Both the position numbers and the translations under genes were made by a program. Shown here piece by piece: positions 27,015 through 35,436 of a stretch of DNA of 64,000 nucleotides; within the stretch, counting starts at the first letter, position 1; every line of letters starts with the position of its first letter. The stretch covers positions 1-64,000 of the forward strand of contig JAJFFD010000003.1 in NCBI GenBank assembly GCA_021776805.1, given 5' to 3'. The DNA is from Planctomycetota bacterium (GTDB lineage Bacteria > Planctomycetota > UBA1135 > UBA2386). The notes beneath the pieces are model-generated. The model had not been told where the DNA came from and made no database searches. It was given only the letters and a program-made list of their open reading frames with translations.

Positions 27015-28271
27015 TTACTTGCCCTTGCGCCTACGGTCCAGGAAGCCCTTGAACTGCTCGAGGCTCTTCCGGCCTAGCTCGCGGATCTTTGCGGGGTCGA
27101 CCCCTGCCAGTTCGGCTAGCTTTCGAGTGCTCGCTTCGGCAGCGCGTTTCCAGAGATCGAGAGTCAGTGGTGAGGCCTCGCCCCGGAACTGCTCTTCGTC
27201 TATTTGCAGACTGAATGCGATGGGCAAGCTCCCCTCGTGCTTGTTGAGCAGCTTCACAATCGGGCCTGCTAGGAGAGCGAGGGCAGGATTGGTCCCTGCC
27301 GGGACTGCAGCCTCGAAGTCGGACAGCTGTAGCTGCCAGTCCAAGAGGATGCTGGCCGTTTCATTGAGCTGCCAGCTATCTTCAACAGCCACCTGCAGGT
27401 TTCCCTGGGTAAGCCACGTGAAGGGGCCACCCATGTAGGCGGCGGGAATCTCTATGGGCAGCGCCTGAACGCGCCACTTCGTCTCTCTTCCTCCGGGGAT
27501 AACCTTCGATTCGATCTCGAAGTCCTCACCAGCAATGCGGCCGTGACCATTCGATCGAAAGAGCAGGTCAAAAGCGGCGAAGTCGCTGCGCAGAGGCTCA
27601 CTCTGCCAGTTATCGATCTCCAAGTCGAAGGTCAGGGGACTGCGCCCAGCCCTTTCCGTAACGGTGAACTCTGCCTTGGTTACCACGAGCCTGTCGATGG
27701 TGAAGGCTCGCCGCGGCCGCTGTTCCGACTTGGCGAATCTTTCGAAATCACCGCTGAGGTGATTCACCTCCAGGTGCTCGATTCGCACCCTCCCGCTGAG
27801 AACCGACAGCAAAGATGCGTCCAAGGTCAAGTTCTGAGCCTGCAGATCGAAGTTGCTCTTCGCGTGCCCAGTCCTCGAGATTCTCGCGTTTGCGAACTCG
27901 ACTCTCCCGGTGAATAGATTGCCGTCGACCTCGGCATAGCTCACTTCGATATCACTCTGCTGGCGCACCTTGCCCAAGGTCCATCCCAGGACGTCATCGA
28001 AGTAGAAAGTATTGATGATCAGGCCAGTGCTGATCACCAAGGCCAGGCTGGCCCCGGCGACCACACGAAGAACAGGGAGGATGCGTGATTTCTGGGTCGC
28101 TGTGGCGGCCTCCTCAGGTCTCTCCTTGGCCTGCCTTTTTCGCCTCCGTAAACCCAGACAGAATTCGAGGGTCAGCTCCAAGAGCAGGAAGAGGAACTCG
28201 AAGCAGAGGGTCAGGCCTGCAATCACCGGCAAGAGCAGGAATTCCGCGAGCAGAATGACTAGGGCTTCCAT
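27015..28271 (-). CDS. Membrane-anchored AsmA-like envelope protein
   Basis: A 418-residue protein with two N-terminal hydrophobic segments (about 1-40 and 67-90) separated by a basic loop, then a periplasmic beta-rich region recalling AsmA/DUF748 proteins ('LTLDASLLSVLSGRVRIEHLEVN', 'IDRLVVTKAEFTV', 'IEIPAAYMGGPFTWLTQGNLQV'). AsmA relatives are linked to lipid transport and outer-membrane homeostasis. A strong AGGAGG precedes the ATG. The MATE-like frame begins immediately after its stop, so the two are one transcription unit. Confidence 0.65.
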   Translation of the reverse strand: MEALVILLAEFLLLPVIAGLTLCFEFLFLLLELTLEFCLGLRRRKRQAKERPEEAATATQKSRILPVLRVVAGASLALVISTGLIINTFYFDDVLGWTLGKVRQQSDIEVSYAEVDGNLFTGRVEFANARISRTGHAKSNFDLQAQNLTLDASLLSVLSGRVRIEHLEVNHLSGDFERFAKSEQRPRRAFTIDRLVVTKAEFTVTERAGRSPLTFDLEIDNWQSEPLRSDFAAFDLLFRSNGHGRIAGEDFEIESKVIPGGRETKWRVQALPIEIPAAYMGGPFTWLTQGNLQVAVEDSWQLNETASILLDWQLQLSDFEAAVPAGTNPALALLAGPIVKLLNKHEGSLPIAFSLQIDEEQFRGEASPLTLDLWKRAAEASTRKLAELAGVDPAKIRELGRKSLEQFKGFLDRRRKGK

Positions 28272-28455
28272 GGTTTCCCTCCTGGTGGTGTCTCAGGCAT
28301 GTATTGCGATACTTGCCTTTTACCCGCCTGCAAGCCAGTGGATCTTGCCAATCCGGACACTTGCGCCGACGCTTTGCAGTTCGCCAGCGCCTGCACATCT
28401 TTGGCCAAGCGCCCCTCCTCTTGTGAGGGCGCAATGAATGTAGATCCAGGATCTC

Positions 28456-30312
28456 ATGAAGTACTCCATCTCCAGTTATGCCTTTCAGGGCACGGTCAGC
28501 CTCACGCTCCTCTCTTTGCTCACTTCTCTTGGCCTCCCAGCCCAGGGTGGAAGCGCCCAGGAAAGAACCCGCAAGGTCCTCGAGCAGTTCGATCGGGATG
28601 CGGATGGTAGGCTGAATTCGGAAGAGCGGCTCGCCGCACGGGAGTGGTTGAAGGCCAATCCGCGGAATACCGGCCCTGGTCGTGGTGGCCGAGGTGGTCG
28701 CGGCGGAGGCGGGCGCGGTGCTGGTCAGGGAGAGCCGGAGGAAGCGGTCGCGGGCAAAGCGCTCATGATCGCCAAGGATGAAGTGGCCTTCTATCCCGAG
28801 CAGGAGCTCTACGACAACTCGGTGCTGCGGACCATCTTCATCGACTTCCAGAACCCGGAGTGGATGGCCGAGCTGGATGACTTCTACCGCACGGACGTGG
28901 AGGTGCCGGCGACTCTTACTCTCGATGGCCAGACCTACGAGGGCGTTGGTGTCGGCTTCCGCGGGAACTCCTCGTACTTCACCCTGGGCGATAAGAAGAA
29001 GAAGTCCATGAACATCTCCATCGACGCTTTGGTCGATGGGCAGCGCCTGCAAGGTTACAAGACCATCAACTTGCTCAACTGCCATGCAGATCCGAGCTAC
29101 CTGCGCGAAGCCTTGCATTCAGCGGTTGCCAATCAGTTTTTCCCGGTGCTCAAGGCCAGTCCAGTTCGTCTGGTCATCAATGGTGAGAGCTGGGGTCTGT
29201 ATGCCAACGTGCAGCAGTACAACAAGGACTTCCTTGACGATGCCTTTGGCACCCGCAAGGGCTTTCGCTGGAAGATCCCGGCGGGCAGAGCCGGCGGGGG
29301 TGGATTGCTCTACCTCGGTGACGACATCGAGGAGTACAAGAATGCTTACCAGATGAAGTCCAAGGGCGAAGGCATCGAGGATGCCTGGATTCGCCTGATG
29401 GAGGCCACGCGAGTGTTAGATGAAACTCCGGATGGGGAGCTCGAAGCGATCCTCCCCGAGTTCTTCGATATCGATGCCACTCTCTGGTTCCTGGCGGTCG
29501 ATCTGGTGCTGGTCGATGGGGACGGCTACTTCGCCCGGGCCAGCGACTATGTGCTCTACGAGGACTTGGCCGGGCGCTTCAAACCACTGCCCTATGACAG
29601 CAACGAGACCTTTCGCAATCATTCGGGTCGGGGCGGTGGGCCTGGAAATCCCGCGACCCTCGAGACTCCGCCACTGGCCCTCGCCGAGGTAGATGGTCGG
29701 CCCTTGGCTCGCCTGTTCAGCGTCCCTGCCTGGCGGGCGCGCTACTTGGCCCATGTGCGTTCTCTCGCCCTCGAAGGTCTGGAGCAGGAGCGGTTTGACG
29801 ACATGTTCGCGGAGCTTGTCGGCATGATCGACGAGGATGTGCGCTTGGATGAGAAGGGTCTCTACGGCTATGAGGCCTTTAGCGAGGCACTGGAAGAGCT
29901 GCAGGACATCGTCAGCCGTCGCCGTGAGTACCTGCTCATGGAAGACAGTCTGGCTGGGCCATGGCCAGAGGTCAGCGCTATTGCTTTCAGCGAGACGCAG
30001 GCTGAAGAGGGCATGCTGCACCTGAAGGTGCGTGCGACCGTCGGCGGAGATGCTCCCATAGATCGAGTCCTCCTCTACGTGCAGGACAAGCGTCGCGATC
30101 CCTACGAGGTCATCAGCATGCGCGATGATGGTACGAATGGCGATGCGACTGCCGGTGATGGCGTCTATACCGCGGAGACCCGGGCCTTCGCAGCGGGCAA
30201 CTCGGTTCGGGTCTACGTGGAGGCGCGATCGACCGCTGAAGTTGGGACCACTGACTTCTATCCGAGTGGAGCGGCGGGTCATCCGGTGAAGGTCGAGGTC
30301 GGCAAGCAGTAG
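28456..30312 (+). CDS. Secreted CotH-kinase-family protein with EF-hand
   Basis: A 618-residue exported protein. Signal peptide ends GLPA-Q (residue 29/30). A calcium-type EF-hand loop sits at residues 46-57 ('DRDADGRLNSEE'), then a Gly/Arg-rich linker (about 74-92), then a CotH domain: 'GVGFRGNSSYF' with 'KKKSMNISID', 'YKTINLLNCHADPSYLREAL', 'NGESWGLYANVQQYNKDFL', and 'PYDSNETF' supplying the acidic metal-binding motif. CotH proteins are atypical protein kinases in spores and, elsewhere, secreted proteins of unclear substrate. A C-terminal Ig-like region ('TNGDATAGDGVYTAE') ends it. Confidence 0.85.
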   Translation: MKYSISSYAFQGTVSLTLLSLLTSLGLPAQGGSAQERTRKVLEQFDRDADGRLNSEERLAAREWLKANPRNTGPGRGGRGGRGGGGRGAGQGEPEEAVAGKALMIAKDEVAFYPEQELYDNSVLRTIFIDFQNPEWMAELDDFYRTDVEVPATLTLDGQTYEGVGVGFRGNSSYFTLGDKKKKSMNISIDALVDGQRLQGYKTINLLNCHADPSYLREALHSAVANQFFPVLKASPVRLVINGESWGLYANVQQYNKDFLDDAFGTRKGFRWKIPAGRAGGGGLLYLGDDIEEYKNAYQMKSKGEGIEDAWIRLMEATRVLDETPDGELEAILPEFFDIDATLWFLAVDLVLVDGDGYFARASDYVLYEDLAGRFKPLPYDSNETFRNHSGRGGGPGNPATLETPPLALAEVDGRPLARLFSVPAWRARYLAHVRSLALEGLEQERFDDMFAELVGMIDEDVRLDEKGLYGYEAFSEALEELQDIVSRRREYLLMEDSLAGPWPEVSAIAFSETQAEEGMLHLKVRATVGGDAPIDRVLLYVQDKRRDPYEVISMRDDGTNGDATAGDGVYTAETRAFAAGNSVRVYVEARSTAEVGTTDFYPSGAAGHPVKVEVGKQ

Positions 30313-30323
30313 GGTCTGCAGAC

Positions 30324-31283
30324 TCAGGGCAGCAGTCGTTCGTACACGGCTGCTGCGATTCGTAGGTCCTGCACCGCCACTCCGGTGAGATCGGCGATGG
30401 TGATCTGATCTTCGCTTTCGCGACCCGGGTGCTCGCCGTCGATGATCTTGCCTAGCTCGACGATGCGATCTTCAGACAGGAACGCGCCTGCGAGGGCGTG
30501 AGAAATCTCGCCTCGTTCGCGACACTGCGGAAGGCTGTCGGCAACAACCAGGTCTGCACTACCGAGCAGTTCCGCGGCCAGTTCTTGTTTACTCGCGGTG
30601 TCCGAGCCCATTGCGGTGACATGGGTGCCTGGGCGCAGGCTGCCGGCCTGCAGGAGTGCTCTTGTGCTCGGGGTGCAGCAGACGATCAGCTGGCATTTAG
30701 CGGCTATCTCCGCCGGGCTGTCTGCGCTGGTGACCGCAAAACCTGACTTCGCCATGTCTTGGCAATAGGCCGCAGCTTTTTCCGGTCGACGGGCCCAGAC
30801 CAAGACTTCTCTGCAAGCGATGACCTCCTGCAGGTGTTCGAGCTGCAATCGTGCCTGAGTGCCGGCGCCGAGGATGCCGATGCAATCTGGATTGGGCGGA
30901 GCCAGGAGTTTGGCTGCGACCGCTCCCGCCGCCGCAGTGCGGATGTCCGTCAAGCGACCTTCGTCCAGGAGTATGGCCAGAGCTTCGCCGCTGCTCTGCT
31001 TGAAGAGCAGCATCATGCCGTCGCCGGATGGCAGACCCTGATCAGGGTTCTGGTAGAAGCCGGAGGCGATCTTGACCACGTAGTACTCGTCTCCGCGCAC
31101 ATAGCCGTACTTGATGTGCACGTCTCCAGGTGGATCTTGGAAGACCAACTCACCGACCGGCGGGATGACCGACAGGCCGTTGGAGTACTGGGAGAAGGCG
31201 CGCTCCATCTCAGCCAGGCAGTCGATGGAGTCCAGGGCGCCGGCCATTTCGCTCCATGGGATGATGCGGGGGGCTCTCGCCAT
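30324..31283 (-). CDS. Ornithine cyclodeaminase/mu-crystallin family protein
   Basis: A 319-residue NAD(P)-dependent enzyme of the OCD/alanine dehydrogenase/imine reductase family. The Rossmann motif is 'IGILGAGTQARLQLEHL', preceded by 'LLDEGRLTDIRTAAAGAVAAKLLAP' and followed by 'ADLTGVAVQDLRIAAAVYERL'. Substrates in the family include ornithine, alanine, ketimines and proline-ring precursors, so the exact reaction is open. It converges on cotH with 11 bases between. Confidence 0.87.
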   Translation of the reverse strand: MARAPRIIPWSEMAGALDSIDCLAEMERAFSQYSNGLSVIPPVGELVFQDPPGDVHIKYGYVRGDEYYVVKIASGFYQNPDQGLPSGDGMMLLFKQSSGEALAILLDEGRLTDIRTAAAGAVAAKLLAPPNPDCIGILGAGTQARLQLEHLQEVIACREVLVWARRPEKAAAYCQDMAKSGFAVTSADSPAEIAAKCQLIVCCTPSTRALLQAGSLRPGTHVTAMGSDTASKQELAAELLGSADLVVADSLPQCRERGEISHALAGAFLSEDRIVELGKIIDGEHPGRESEDQITIADLTGVAVQDLRIAAAVYERLLP

Positions 31284-31406
31284 CTGCGTTGCCTATGTCG
31301 CTTGATCCTCGCGAAGCATGCCTTCGCACTTGAGCTGCTTGGATGGATGACACATGGTCATGGGCAGAGTATCTCAGGCCCGCCTGTCCAGACGGAGGAG
31401 GATTCC

Positions 31407-32543
31407 ATGAAGGTCGCCAGCTATCTACTGCTCATTGCTGTCCTGAGTCCAGCTGCGCTCTTGGCTCAGGGGGAGGAGCTTGAGCTCACCTTGCTTGCAG
31501 CTGAGCGTAGCTTCGCAGGTGGCGAGACTGTCTTTGTCGAAGATGATCATCTGTGGATCGATCTCGAATCTGTGCCCGCTGCCACTGGATTCGAATTCAA
31601 GCCAGAGGGCCTCTGCAGCGAGGATCTGTGCATTCCCCTGCCGGCGGACGGGACTTGGCTGAGGGGTAAGGAAGAACGCCGGTATCTCGATCTGAGCGCC
31701 TTCGCGGAGAAGCTCGGTCAGGTACTCCTGCGTGATCGCGAATTGCCCCTATGGGCCTTGGCCGAGGCGCCCATGATTCGCGAGCGAAACCTCGCCAGCG
31801 CCTTGGCTCCGGACTTCGAACTCCCGGATCGAAGTGGCCGTGCGCGGCGTCTCTCGGATTTTCGTGGCAAGAAGGTTCTACTCCTTACTTGGGCATCCTG
31901 GTGAGGCTGCCGTAACGACCTGCCCGGGTGGCAGGCCATCTACGAGGAACTGCGAGGCAAGGGTCTGGAGATCGTCGCGGTGGCCCAGGACAGCGGCGGC
32001 CTGGAAGCTGCCGAGCCTTTCTATGCGCGGGCGAAGGCGGAGTTCACCTGTCTGATCGATGTGGAGCATCGGATCACTGCTCTCTACGGGATGATCAATG
32101 TCCCCAGTGCTGTCTGGATCGATGAGAAGGGTCAAATGCTGCGTCCGCCAGAGGTGGCCTACTCGGAGCAGAAGATCTTTGGCAGCATCGTCGCCGGTGA
32201 CGATGACTATGTCCTGGCTCTGCGGGACTGGGTAGCCAAGGGGGCCGAAAGCGAGTACCTCCTGCCAGCAGCTGAGATGGCTCGCAAGATGCAGGCTGAG
32301 AATGACCAGCGTCCGAGGGCGGATGCCCACTTTCGCTTGGCGGTCTGGCTGCACCGCAATGGCGCCTCGGCGGCAGCTGCGAGGCACTGGCAGCAAGCTC
32401 AGGAACTGGATCCGGAAAACTGGAATTACCACCGGCAGCAGTGGTCCTTTGATCCAGAGACCTCCAGCGCCAAGTTTCGGGCCAAGTATCGCAGCCTTGG
32501 TGATCGCCCCTATTACCGGCCGGCGGAGCTGAAGAAGAAATAG
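31407..32543 (+). CDS. Secreted TlpA/thioredoxin-like selenoprotein, UGA read as Sec
   Basis: A 378-residue exported product if TGA at 31902-31904 is read as selenocysteine (residue 166). Start 31407 follows GGAGGAGG; signal peptide ends ALLA-Q. An N-terminal module has 'GLCSEDLCIPLP', then a thioredoxin/AhpC-TSA-like domain: 'APDFELPDRSG', 'LLTWASW-U-GCRNDLPGWQAIYEEL', 'GLEIVAVAQDS', 'YGMINVPSAVWIDEKG' (with the cis-Pro), and a TPR-like C-terminus. The TGA replaces the nucleophilic Cys of the WCxxC motif; a Cys follows two residues later (UGC). Reading frame and homology are intact on both sides, and a SECIS-like hairpin follows. Confidence 0.85.
31902..31935 (+). promoter_or_regulatory. UGA-Sec codon with predicted bacterial SECIS stem-loop
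   Basis: UGA at 31902-31904 is followed by a perfect 6-bp stem CCTGCC/GGCAGG (31919-31924 with 31930-31935) and a 5-base loop CGGGU at 31925-31929. The loop starts 20 bases past the UGA, with G at its second position, as in the hairpin of the other selenoprotein gene. Confidence 0.7.
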
Positions 32544-32549
32544 AGTCCG

Positions 32550-32568
32550 GACCCCCCGGCGGGTCTTT
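32550..32568 (+). terminator. Possible short terminator after the TlpA-like selenoprotein gene
   Basis: GACCC (32550-32554) pairs with GGGTC (32561-32565) around a 6-base loop, followed by TTT. It begins 7 bases past the stop. The stem is short, so strength is doubtful. Confidence 0.4.
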
Positions 32569-32603
32569 CACCGGGCCTGGGGCTGGGTTAGCTTCCGCCG
32601 CCC

Positions 32604-35387
32604 ATGACCAGGGACTACGAGCTCATCAGCAAGGTCGTCCGCCGTGCATTCGTGCATATGCTGGCGATGATTCACGAGGCGAACCGTCGGCCCAATGCCC
32701 TAGCGACCGACCCGAAAGTGGGTGGGCATCCGGCGGCCTGCGCCTCGAGCATGGAGATCCTGGGGGCGCTGCACCTGGTGATGCGGCGGGCCGGCGACTA
32801 CATCTGCTGCAAGCCGCACGCCTCGCCGGTGGATCACTCTCTTCAGCACCAGATTGGTCTGTTCCGCGATGCTGACAAGCGCTGGTTCAGCGAAGAGGAG
32901 TGTGAAGCTGTCATGAGCCAGCTCCGCGCCTTCCCCAGGGATGGGCAGCCGGTTTTCCAGTCCTACCACGCTGAGTCCGATCCGGATCGGTTCCACTTTC
33001 TGCCCTCCGGTTCGGTGGGTATCCCACCGGTGGCCGCGGTCTACATCTCTCTTGCCTACCGCTACGCAGTGCAGCACGGCTGGGAATTGGAAGAGCCCCA
33101 CTTCTGGTGCCTCATGGGTGACTCGGAATTCCGCGAGGGCTCACTCATGGAGGTCTTGCCCGAGGTTGCGGAACGCGAGCTCGGCAACATAACTTGGATT
33201 GTCGACTACAACCGACAGAACCTGGACGGGACGCGCATTCCCAACAAGCGCGGTCTGCAGGGTACCGATGCGGATCGCATCGAGAAGATGGTTGCTGCCA
33301 ACGGTTGGGAAGTCATTCAGCTGCGGCATGGGTCTTTCCGGAATTCGATCTTTGCGCGCAAGGGTGGTGATGCCCTGCGCGAAGTGCTCGAGCAGGGCTT
33401 TAGCGACTACCACTACCAGATGCTGCTGTGGAAGCGCGACGCCAGTCTCATTCGTATGGCGGTCGGCAAGATCAACAAGGTGGCCGGCAAGCTGCTGGAT
33501 GATCTTTCGGACGAGGATACGGTGACCATGTTCTCCGATCTGGGTGGCCACGATCTCGAGGCGATCGTTGCGGCCTATGAACAGAGCAAGCAGAACCTCG
33601 ATCAGCCGACCTTGATCGTGGCGCACACGGTCAAGGGTAGAGGTCTGGATTGTGTAGCCGCGAACGGCAACCACTCGGCCTTGCCCAAGCAGAAGGAGAT
33701 CGAAGCGCTGCTCGCCTCGGAAGGGCTCAGCCTCGATCGGCCCTTCGAGCGCCAGGCGCCGGACTCCCCCGAGGGCAAGTTCGCCGCTGCCAGAGGCGAT
33801 GAGCTACGTGCTGGTATCGAGAAGATCGACGCAACCCGGCTGGAGCATCAGGACTGGGTGCACGAGCAGATCGACAAGCAGGGCGGAATTCCGGAGAGTC
33901 TGCAGATCAATCTCAAGCTCGCGCCGACCACCCATACGCAATGGATGTGGGGTCAGCTTGCCGCCAAACTGGTGCGCATCGGCGTCTATGACGAGTTGGC
34001 CGCAGCCGGGAAGACCGTCGGCAAAGTGCTCACCGATCATGAGCAACGTTGGTCCGCAGCTGCGGATCTGATGATGACCATGGCGCCGGATGTTGGCACG
34101 AGCACCAATATCAATCCGGCCATGGACGAGAAGATCTTCGGTCCACAGCCTGAGCAGAACTGGGAGCGCGATCTCGAGCTGCGCGAACGCCTGCGGCCAG
34201 AGCTTGCGCCGACAGATGAAGCCTGGACCCGCCACATTCGCTTCGAGATCGCCGAGGCCAATTGCATGTCCGCGGCCGGATCCTTCGGCAAGATGGGGCA
34301 CTTCATCGGCATTCCCCTGCTGCCCTTGATGACGGTCTACGACTTCTTCATCAAGCGTGCCCTCGATCAGCTGTACTACAACCTCTACTGGGGATCCGGG
34401 TTCATCCTGGTCGGGACACCTTCCGGCGTGACGCTGGCTCCGGAGGGCGCGCAGCACAGTTGGAAGTCGGATATCCAGATCCCGAATCTCGTGACCTGGG
34501 AGCCGAGCTTTGCCATCGAGTTGGACTGGATCCTCTGCGAATCGATTCGGCGGCATTTCTCCGGCGACAACGAGGGCCGCAAGGGCGTGCTAGTTCGATG
34601 CGTGACCCGAGGAATCCGGCAGGATCTGTTGATCAACAATCTGCGCAAGCAGTCGCGCTTCAAGACCAACCTGCCCGCGGGTGCCGAGCTCGGGATGAGT
34701 AGCGCGGATGGTGGCCTACACGAGGCGGAGGTGCACCACGCGGACGATGCGGAGATCTTTGCCGCTGTTCGCGAGGATGCACTCCGTGGCGGCTACATGC
34801 TGGTGGACTACCGCGGCTATCGTGGCTACTCCCCAGGTGAGAACGTCCTGCACCTCTTTGTCATGGGTGCTCTGGTGCCGGAAGCTCTCGAAGCCACTGC
34901 CAAGCTGCTCGAGCGCGGCATCTACGCCAACTTGATCGTGGTTACTTCGCCGGATCTGCTGATCGGCGAACTGGGCCGGGCTGATGGCTATGAGCACTTG
35001 ATGCAGGGCTTGGGCATCGATGGTCGCCTACACCTGCGTGCACAGGGAGAGCTCGAAGCCATGGATGTGGTGGACCTTGCTGGTCGGCGAGTGCCTGTGG
35101 TCAGTGTCCATGACGGTGAGATTGGCCTGCTCGACAATATCGGCTCGATACTGGGATCGCGGCAGTATCCCATCGCCGTGCGGAAGTTCAGCAAGTCTGG
35201 AACCCCGGCGGAGGTCTACGCCTACCACCAGATGGATTCCGACAGCATCGTCGAGACTTGTGGGCGCGCCTTGGCGAGCACGGCCTTGGAAGAGGTCAAG
35301 TTGAGTCCGGAAGCCTATTCTCTGCTGAAACAGCAGGAGGGCCGGAGTCAGCCAGAATGGCGAGAGCTCTGGCCGGATCCGAGCTAG
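32604..35387 (+). CDS. Pyruvate dehydrogenase E1-like, homodimeric (AceE-type) ThDP enzyme
   Basis: A 927-residue thiamine-diphosphate enzyme with the transketolase-like layout of homodimeric E1. The ThDP/Mg motif is 'LMGDSEFREGSLMEVLPEVAERELGNITWIVDYN'-like (Gly-Asp near residue 172, Asn about 30 later), followed by 'RQNLDGTRIPNKRGLQ', as in AceE. 'HSALPKQKE' and the central 'GKMGHFIGIPLLPLMTVYDFF' belong to the pyrimidine-binding domain. It would decarboxylate pyruvate for acetyl-CoA synthesis. E2 and E3 genes are not adjacent, so the precise 2-oxoacid is inferred. Confidence 0.82.
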   Translation: MTRDYELISKVVRRAFVHMLAMIHEANRRPNALATDPKVGGHPAACASSMEILGALHLVMRRAGDYICCKPHASPVDHSLQHQIGLFRDADKRWFSEEECEAVMSQLRAFPRDGQPVFQSYHAESDPDRFHFLPSGSVGIPPVAAVYISLAYRYAVQHGWELEEPHFWCLMGDSEFREGSLMEVLPEVAERELGNITWIVDYNRQNLDGTRIPNKRGLQGTDADRIEKMVAANGWEVIQLRHGSFRNSIFARKGGDALREVLEQGFSDYHYQMLLWKRDASLIRMAVGKINKVAGKLLDDLSDEDTVTMFSDLGGHDLEAIVAAYEQSKQNLDQPTLIVAHTVKGRGLDCVAANGNHSALPKQKEIEALLASEGLSLDRPFERQAPDSPEGKFAAARGDELRAGIEKIDATRLEHQDWVHEQIDKQGGIPESLQINLKLAPTTHTQWMWGQLAAKLVRIGVYDELAAAGKTVGKVLTDHEQRWSAAADLMMTMAPDVGTSTNINPAMDEKIFGPQPEQNWERDLELRERLRPELAPTDEAWTRHIRFEIAEANCMSAAGSFGKMGHFIGIPLLPLMTVYDFFIKRALDQLYYNLYWGSGFILVGTPSGVTLAPEGAQHSWKSDIQIPNLVTWEPSFAIELDWILCESIRRHFSGDNEGRKGVLVRCVTRGIRQDLLINNLRKQSRFKTNLPAGAELGMSSADGGLHEAEVHHADDAEIFAAVREDALRGGYMLVDYRGYRGYSPGENVLHLFVMGALVPEALEATAKLLERGIYANLIVVTSPDLLIGELGRADGYEHLMQGLGIDGRLHLRAQGELEAMDVVDLAGRRVPVVSVHDGEIGLLDNIGSILGSRQYPIAVRKFSKSGTPAEVYAYHQMDSDSIVETCGRALASTALEEVKLSPEAYSLLKQQEGRSQPEWRELWPDPS

Positions 35388-35436
35388 TTCAAAGGCAGCT
35401 TGTCCCTTTCCTGGGCTCTGGACATCATCTCTGTCC

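Noticed and set aside
28400-28432. GC-rich hairpin (GCGCCCCTC...GAGGGCGC) before cotH as a terminator or riboswitch
   Set aside because: The stem needs a bulge, has no T-tract, and no gene ends upstream on that strand; probably incidental.
31902-31904. Reading the TlpA-like gene as two ORFs or a frameshift
   Set aside because: Both halves are in the same frame, and the TGA replaces the catalytic Cys of a thioredoxin motif; no insertion or deletion is needed.
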